Of a stretch of 64,000 bases of DNA, positions 59,196 to 64,000 are shown piece by piece. Source of the stretch: Anaeramoeba flamelloides (Eukaryota > Metamonada > Anaeramoebidae). The stretch spans positions 2,475,501 to 2,539,500 of the forward strand of contig JANTQA010000036.1 in assembly GCA_027625915.1 (NCBI GenBank), read 5' to 3'. Under the pieces are notes generated by a model. It saw only the letters and a list, made by a program, of their open reading frames with translations, was not told the DNA's origin and did not search any database. The stretch's first letter is position 1. Every line of letters begins with the position of its first letter. Both the position numbers and the translations under genes were made by a program.

Positions 59196-59610
59196 TCATT
59201 GCTTTTTCCTTATATTAATAATTAAAATTGATCATATTGAATTTTTTGTTTTTTACTTACTCTTAAAATTTAAAAATAGACCCCAAAGTATTAATAATCA
59301 GATATTTAATAAATTAGTATTTATATATTAATAATTAAAGAACAAATTATAAATAAACTTTATTTTTTTTTCTTTTTTTCCCAAAAGTACTCAAAAATTC
59401 TTATTCAATTACAGAGCATAAAAGATTAATTATTTGTGTGCTTTTTATTTTATGGAAATATTTATTTTTGAATATATTTTCAAAACCTCACTTTGTAAAA
59501 AATTTTGATGAAATCATAATGAAATCATTTAAATACCAGTACCTCAATATATTTTCTAAAAAAAAGAATCAGATTCATTAAAACTAAAAATGATCGTTTA
59601 TAATTGAATT

Positions 59611-60266
59611 TTTCAGTGTTAAATTTACAAGAAAATAGAATTTATACAGCTTTTCAAATATTGAAATGCCCAATATATTGATCTTTGAAAAAAAAGCTGA
59701 TTATATAAAGTCAATTAGACAAATACACTCCATTTCACTCAAAATCTAACAAATTAAAAATTCAATATTTTTTTTTTCAGAATCAACCAACATATGGTTG
59801 TTTAGAAATAAAGGAAATAATTACTTTTATTCGAGTTGATATTTATAAAATAAATACTGAAAAAACCTTAAAATTTTAAAAAAAAAAAAAACTGTTAAAA
59901 AAATTTTTGGGCCCTTTTCGTCAAAAGATCTTGGGTTAAAATTTTTAATTTCTTTAGATAATTCAAAATATATACAATAACATTTTTTAATAATAACTGT
60001 ACTGAATTTTAAAAGAAATTACAAAACCTCAATTTTCATAAAGTTAATTTGAAGTTTCAAACATTTTTTTTTTTTTTTCAAATTGACTATTCGAAAAAAA
60101 AATAAAAATAATGAAAAAAAAAAAAAAGACAATAAATAAAAAATAATCTAAATTAGAAAAAAAATTTTGATCCAAAAATTGAACATTTATTTTGAGAAGA
60201 ATACTAGAATAAATCCACAAAATATATTCTATTTCTTCTATAAAACTGGGCCACTTTGACTGAAAA
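59611..60266 (+). repeat. MITE-like element, family F, copy 4
   Basis: Begins TTTCAGTGTTAAATTTAC and ends AACTGGGCCACTTTGACTGA plus AAA, so the right end is nearly that of copy 1. Length (656 bp) is like copy 1 (684 bp). A second, internal GGGCCCTTTTCGTCAAAAGA at 59909 resembles a right end too, suggesting two copies partly overlap or nest here. Confidence 0.55.
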
Positions 60267-60428
60267 AGAATTTATACAATAAAATAATTCCCAAAATACT
60301 AAATATTAACACGAGAAATTGTTAAAAAAAAAATATTAGATTAAAAATAATAAAAAAAAACATGTTCAAATTAAATCACAAAGTTATGTATTCTCATTCG
60401 CGATTATATATTTTTCCAAAACCGCATT

Positions 60429-63017
60429 TCAAATATTAACATTTGAGATCAAGGAAATTGAATCTCCTTTACCATACAATGAAATTAACAACATACATTG
60501 GTTTGGTAATTGATCAAAAGCGATTCCGTGCCAGATCCCATTTGTTGAAAATTCAAGGGTTTTTTCTTGTTTTGATAATAAGGAAAGTTTTATTTCAACA
60601 ATGGAGCCTCTTTTAGCTTTTCCTCCATATTTCGAAATTTTCAATCCTGAAACAAGGGTTGCTTTGCCGACATTAAATCCCCACCAATTTTTGGGTAATT
60701 CGTGATAATTGTTACAATATTTCGCCACACCCAAGATTAGATTTTTTGAACTTCTTTTATTAATCTTGAATTTAAAATGATAAGTATTGCCAAGGGAAAG
60801 TTTTGCCAATCCAACCAATTGGTGAGAGTTTTTATCATTTTTCCAAGTGTTTATTGCTGTTTTATTATTATCAACTAAAATTATATCAGAATCTTGTTTG
60901 TATATTCTAGGTCTTTTGTACCTTTGGCTATTGTTTTGACAATGTTGAGTAATTGGAATGAATTGATCAACATTATGTCCCACAACTGTTATATATGGAA
61001 CGCCGATCATTGGCTGATCATCAACTAATACTGTAATTGTATATTCGCCTAACATTTCATATTTGATCTCTATACTATACAAGCCTAGATAACCCTTCAC
61101 TTTAGATAAATTATACCTTTCAATTTTCTTTGAAGGGGTTGCTATTTTCATTTCGACTTGTATTGGATCGATTGTATCAAGTGGCTTTTTGAAATTATCA
61201 TTTATTTGAACTTGAATGGTCCATTTAGATCGTGGGTGGACTAATTGTGGTGAAAAAAATTGACAATTTGCAAGATTGTATTGCTTTTCTATTTCAAATT
61301 GAAAGCTATTTTGCCCCATCTTGGTTTTTAATAGAATATCATTGACTTTAATTTGTAAATAATACACTCCAATCTTTTGGAGATTTAATGTAATCATATA
61401 TTTTCCATTTTTTAAATCTTGAATTTTGCTATCAAGTTGTTGCTTTTTGTTTTGTTTTTTCAATTTTATCACAAACTTGGGTTCGCTAAAAGTATTTATT
61501 TGCATGTTGTGTTTATCTTTTAATTCCAAATTAATCTGAATTGGCTCTCCAAAGCTTACTTTTGAGGGATACGAAACTATAGTATTTTTTCCAGAGATTG
61601 GTACCGTCAATTCTAATTTTCGAATACACTCTATCTGATCCCTAATTGATAATTCAGTTTCAGTTTCTATTTTTAAAAAAATGGAATAAGAATGAGTTAT
61701 TACAAGAGAACCAAGAGATGTATTGGATTGCATTTGGGGGGTAAAGTTTTTTAGTTTTTGATCTTATTTCTCAATATTATTGTTTTAATAATTTAAATTA
61801 AATTAAAAGATTATTTAAATCATTGAAAAATTCAAGAGTTATCAATCCTATTGATTGAATTATGTTTTCACAAATCATAAATTCTATTCCTTAAAATTAT
61901 TTGCATCTTTACTCAAAAATGAATATAAAATATTTTTAACTTTTTTTTTTAAAACAGAAAAATGTTTTTTTTCTTTCTTTTTTGATATATTCAATTTTAA
62001 TCCTGAGAGTGAAAATTTTCACCTGTTTTATGGTTACCCCATATACCAGTGGACTTTCCAATTCAAAATAATAATTGAAAAAATTGTTGGGTTAAATATA
62101 CTGGTACTTGAGCTACAAATGGGAAAAAATTTTCACTTCCTTTTCCATCTTCTTCTTTTGTGAGTATGGTTCTCAAAGAAGTAGGTTGTAGTTTATGGCT
62201 CAAATTGAAAACTAAAATGAATGGAAATGAAGTGAAATTTTTTTTACTATTTATAATTCAAATAATAGAATAAAATGAAAATAAACTCAAACTTACTCAT
62301 TGATATTGGGATCTTTTCTTTTAATACTTTTGTTATTTTATTAATATTCATTGTTTGTAATTTTTCCCATAGTAAAATATATGCAAAGTCATCTTCTTTT
62401 TCTTTTGCAATTTGCATTTTCTCTAACAGATCATTGGCATGTTGTAACTTTGCAATTTGCTCTTCTTCTTTTTGTAATTGAATTTTTAAGTCTTGTAATT
62501 TAATTTCTTCATTCTCTTTTAATTGATTTCCAAATTCATATTTTTTCAATTCAATGACTTGTTCTAATTTTTGAAACTTATTTTTAATAATTCTCGAATT
62601 GTTTTTAAAATTATTTTTTAATTCTTTTTTTAAATTTTTGAAACATTTTTGGGCATCTTCTTTTTTCTCTAAAAACCAATCTATTTTTAACTTTTTTTCA
62701 TCAAGAAACTGACTTTCAAAGAATTGAACAGCTTCTTCAAAAGTTAATAGCTCATGTGTGGTATGGGATTCAAGAATACATTTGTCACAGACCAATTCTT
62801 GGCAATTAGGACAATATTTTGTTATTAAACAACCTTGATGGATCTGACATAAAGAGATTTCAAAATCTTCGACATTTTTTAGAGCAGTTCTTCTATGTTT
62901 CTTTGATAACGTATGGTGTTGTAATAAATCGTGTGTTGTGCAATATCCACATTTACATTGTGAACAATAGATTTCCGCTTGCATTTTGCATAGTTTACAG
63001 ACTTTTGAAAAATTCAT
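60429..63017 (-). CDS. TRIM-like protein: B-boxes, coiled coil, filamin repeats, SPRY
   Basis: Two exons on the minus strand, 63017-62297 and 61762-60429, joined by a 534-bp intron (GTAAGT...AATAAG) that splits an Asn codon, give 684 residues. Two B-box zinc fingers come first (about 5-50, CKLCKMQAEIYCSQCKCGYC; and 54-95, CQIHQGCLITKYCPNCQELV then CDKC and HTTHEL), followed by a coiled coil (about 100-215), two Ig-like filamin repeats (about 290-385 and 407-503; the second ends LGEYTITVLVDDQPMIGVPY) and a SPRY/B30.2 domain (about 520-684; NWWGFNVGKATLVSG, LEFSTNGIWHGIAFDQLP). The two parts look like separate proteins if the intron is missed; strand, phase and the tripartite-motif logic favour one gene. 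There is no RING, so ubiquitin-ligase activity is not expected without a partner. SPRY and filamin parts probably select protein partners. Confidence 0.85.
62124..62245. repeat. small hairpin element, family M, copy 2
   Basis: AAAAAATTTTCACTTCCTTT at the left pairs with GGAAATGAAGTGAAATTTTT at the right across about 120 bp. Same end motif and size as 21906-22018. It occupies part of the intron of the TRIM-like gene. Non-coding. Confidence 0.55.
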
Positions 63018-64000
63018 CTTTTTTTTTATGTTTAATGATCTAAGATTAGATTTATGTGATTTTGAAAAATAATTAAGTTATGGGAAATTTTAAAAAAGAA
63101 TGATCTTTTTAAAAATGAGTTATTTTTTAATCTCTTTCGCCTCAATTTGTTGTCAATTGTCTTATTGTAAAATAAAATTTGATAGTATTTATTTATAATT
63201 TTTCAAGTATTTATTGTTCATTACAGAGTAGCAGGAAATGATACTAATAAGAGTTTCTTTTTCAAAAAATAATTTCTGTTATCTTTTTTTAATTCTTATC
63301 TCTCAAAATAAAACTGTGACATTGACATTGAGTAATTTTTAAAAAAACTTAAAGAAAAGTTTTCCAAAGTAACTCTGAAAACATTCTACAAACTTTATTA
63401 GACCGATTTTAAATACTAGTTACAATTTCTTAAATTCAGAGATATTTTCATCTCATCTTAATAAGTGATTCAATTTTTAATTTTAATTTGTTTTAAAAAA
63501 ATGATTGAAATTTTTTAAAAAAATGATTGAAATTTTTTAAAAAAAGAAAGTCTAATGTTTTTTTTTTTATTTTACATTAATAAAAAGTTTTCAAATTTAT
63601 ATTATCATAGATTTTGTAAAATTCACAAATCTTATCGTTTTAATTACTTCAGGTTATTACTAAATTAATTGTTAATTATTGCTGGGAAACAAGAAAAGCC
63701 CCATCAAAATAATAACTAGAAGAAAAATTGTGTTAAGGGAGTAGCTACACCATAAGACATCATAAAAATTTGAGAGAGATGAGATAAGAGTATTTTATTT
63801 TAGTGGCATGTGATCGTAGATTCTTTAAAAATTTATTTTAAAAAATTATTAGTTATTTTTTTTTTTTAGTAATGCCAAACAATAAAAAAAAAAAGAGAAT
63901 ATATTGATAAAATAGTTTTGATTTTTTTTTTGTTTTTTTATAAATTTAATTCCAAAAATTTTGCTACAGTTTAAACAATCTAAAGAATAGCAATTCCATA
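63018..64000. other. upstream region of the TRIM-like gene to window end
   Basis: AT-rich, no open frame of interest. Contains a tandem repeat at 63494-63545. The segment 63726-63745 (GGGAGTAGCTACACC) is a small near-palindrome. The TRIM-like gene's promoter should lie in the first few hundred bases. Confidence 0.5.
63494..63545. repeat. tandem repeat, about 22-bp unit
   Basis: AAAAAAATGATTGAAATTTT plus TT occurs twice in succession with the start of a third unit. Non-coding. Confidence 0.8.

Larger units (their letters stand above)
58297..60428. other. convergent intergenic region between Arf and TRIM-like genes
   Basis: Both flanking genes end here. It holds a small TTTATTGAGGAA-ended element (59048-59195) and a family F-like copy (59611-60266). 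The first 700 bp after the Arf stop are AT-rich with no element recognised. Confidence 0.6.

Noticed and set aside
61855-62163. Plus-strand 102-codon frame
   Set aside because: It lies opposite the intron of the TRIM-like gene and overlaps the family M element; no protein-like features.
1-64000. CRISPR arrays, rRNA, telomeric repeats, retroviral/LTR or Polinton-type elements
   Set aside because: None seen: no regularly spaced repeats, no conserved rRNA blocks, no telomere-like tandem arrays, and no capsid, integrase or envelope-like frames.

Overview
The window looks like nuclear DNA of an AT-rich free-living amoeboid protist that uses the standard code. The proteins are rich in Lys, Asn and Glu (EKEKEK runs, NETNGT repeats). 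Introns are GT-AG, from about 110 bp to about 4.6 kb. Small Ras/Rho/Arf and heterotrimeric G-protein signalling genes dominate, and gene density is low. Together these fit an anaeramoebid (Anaeramoeba, Metamonada) better than Dictyostelium or Entamoeba, whose genomes are compact or intron-poor. That placement is an inference from style, not from a marker gene.

Layout. 1-1425: C-terminal part of the WASH-complex subunit SWIP/WASHC4 (+). 1426-5780: gene-free, four repeat elements. 5781-14180: a three-exon STE-type kinase of the SepA/Cdc7/MAP3K-epsilon group with armadillo repeats and a histidine-rich N-terminus; its 4.6-kb intron 2 is packed with repeats and a decayed tRNA-like sequence. 14181-18667: gene-free, with a LINE C-terminal remnant and a nested pair of MITE-like elements. 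18668-19531: two-exon acetate/succinate transporter of the GPR1/FUN34/YaaH family (-). 19532-22520: repeats. 22521-28118: decayed G-alpha gene (-) whose three exons are still recognisable; its 4.3-kb intron carries a near-perfect 450-bp snapback element. 28119-33555: repeats. 33556-35022: RhoGEF (DH-PH) (-). 38430-43686: five-exon CAP-Gly/coiled-coil/LisH/RasGEF fusion (+). 49053-49464: two-exon MOZART1 (gamma-tubulin complex) (-). 50483-52087: long coiled-coil protein (+). 57594-58296: two-exon Arf GTPase (+). 60429-63017: two-exon TRIM-like protein (B-boxes, coiled coil, filamin repeats, SPRY; no RING) (-).

The genes are not an operon, but most act at the membrane-cytoskeleton interface: WASH actin nucleation on endosomes, Arf vesicle budding, Rho and Ras exchange factors, a CAP-Gly microtubule-binding module and MOZART1 microtubule nucleation. 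The acetate transporter would suit an anaerobe that excretes or exchanges acetate.

Between and inside the genes the striking feature is a dense set of small inverted-repeat elements. I could pair up at least ten families by eye, several with two to four copies in this window, often edge to edge or nested. All intron/exon joins were derived by reading frame, splice-site and homology reasoning; none has transcript support here. No retrovirus, LTR element, Polinton, CRISPR array or rRNA was seen.
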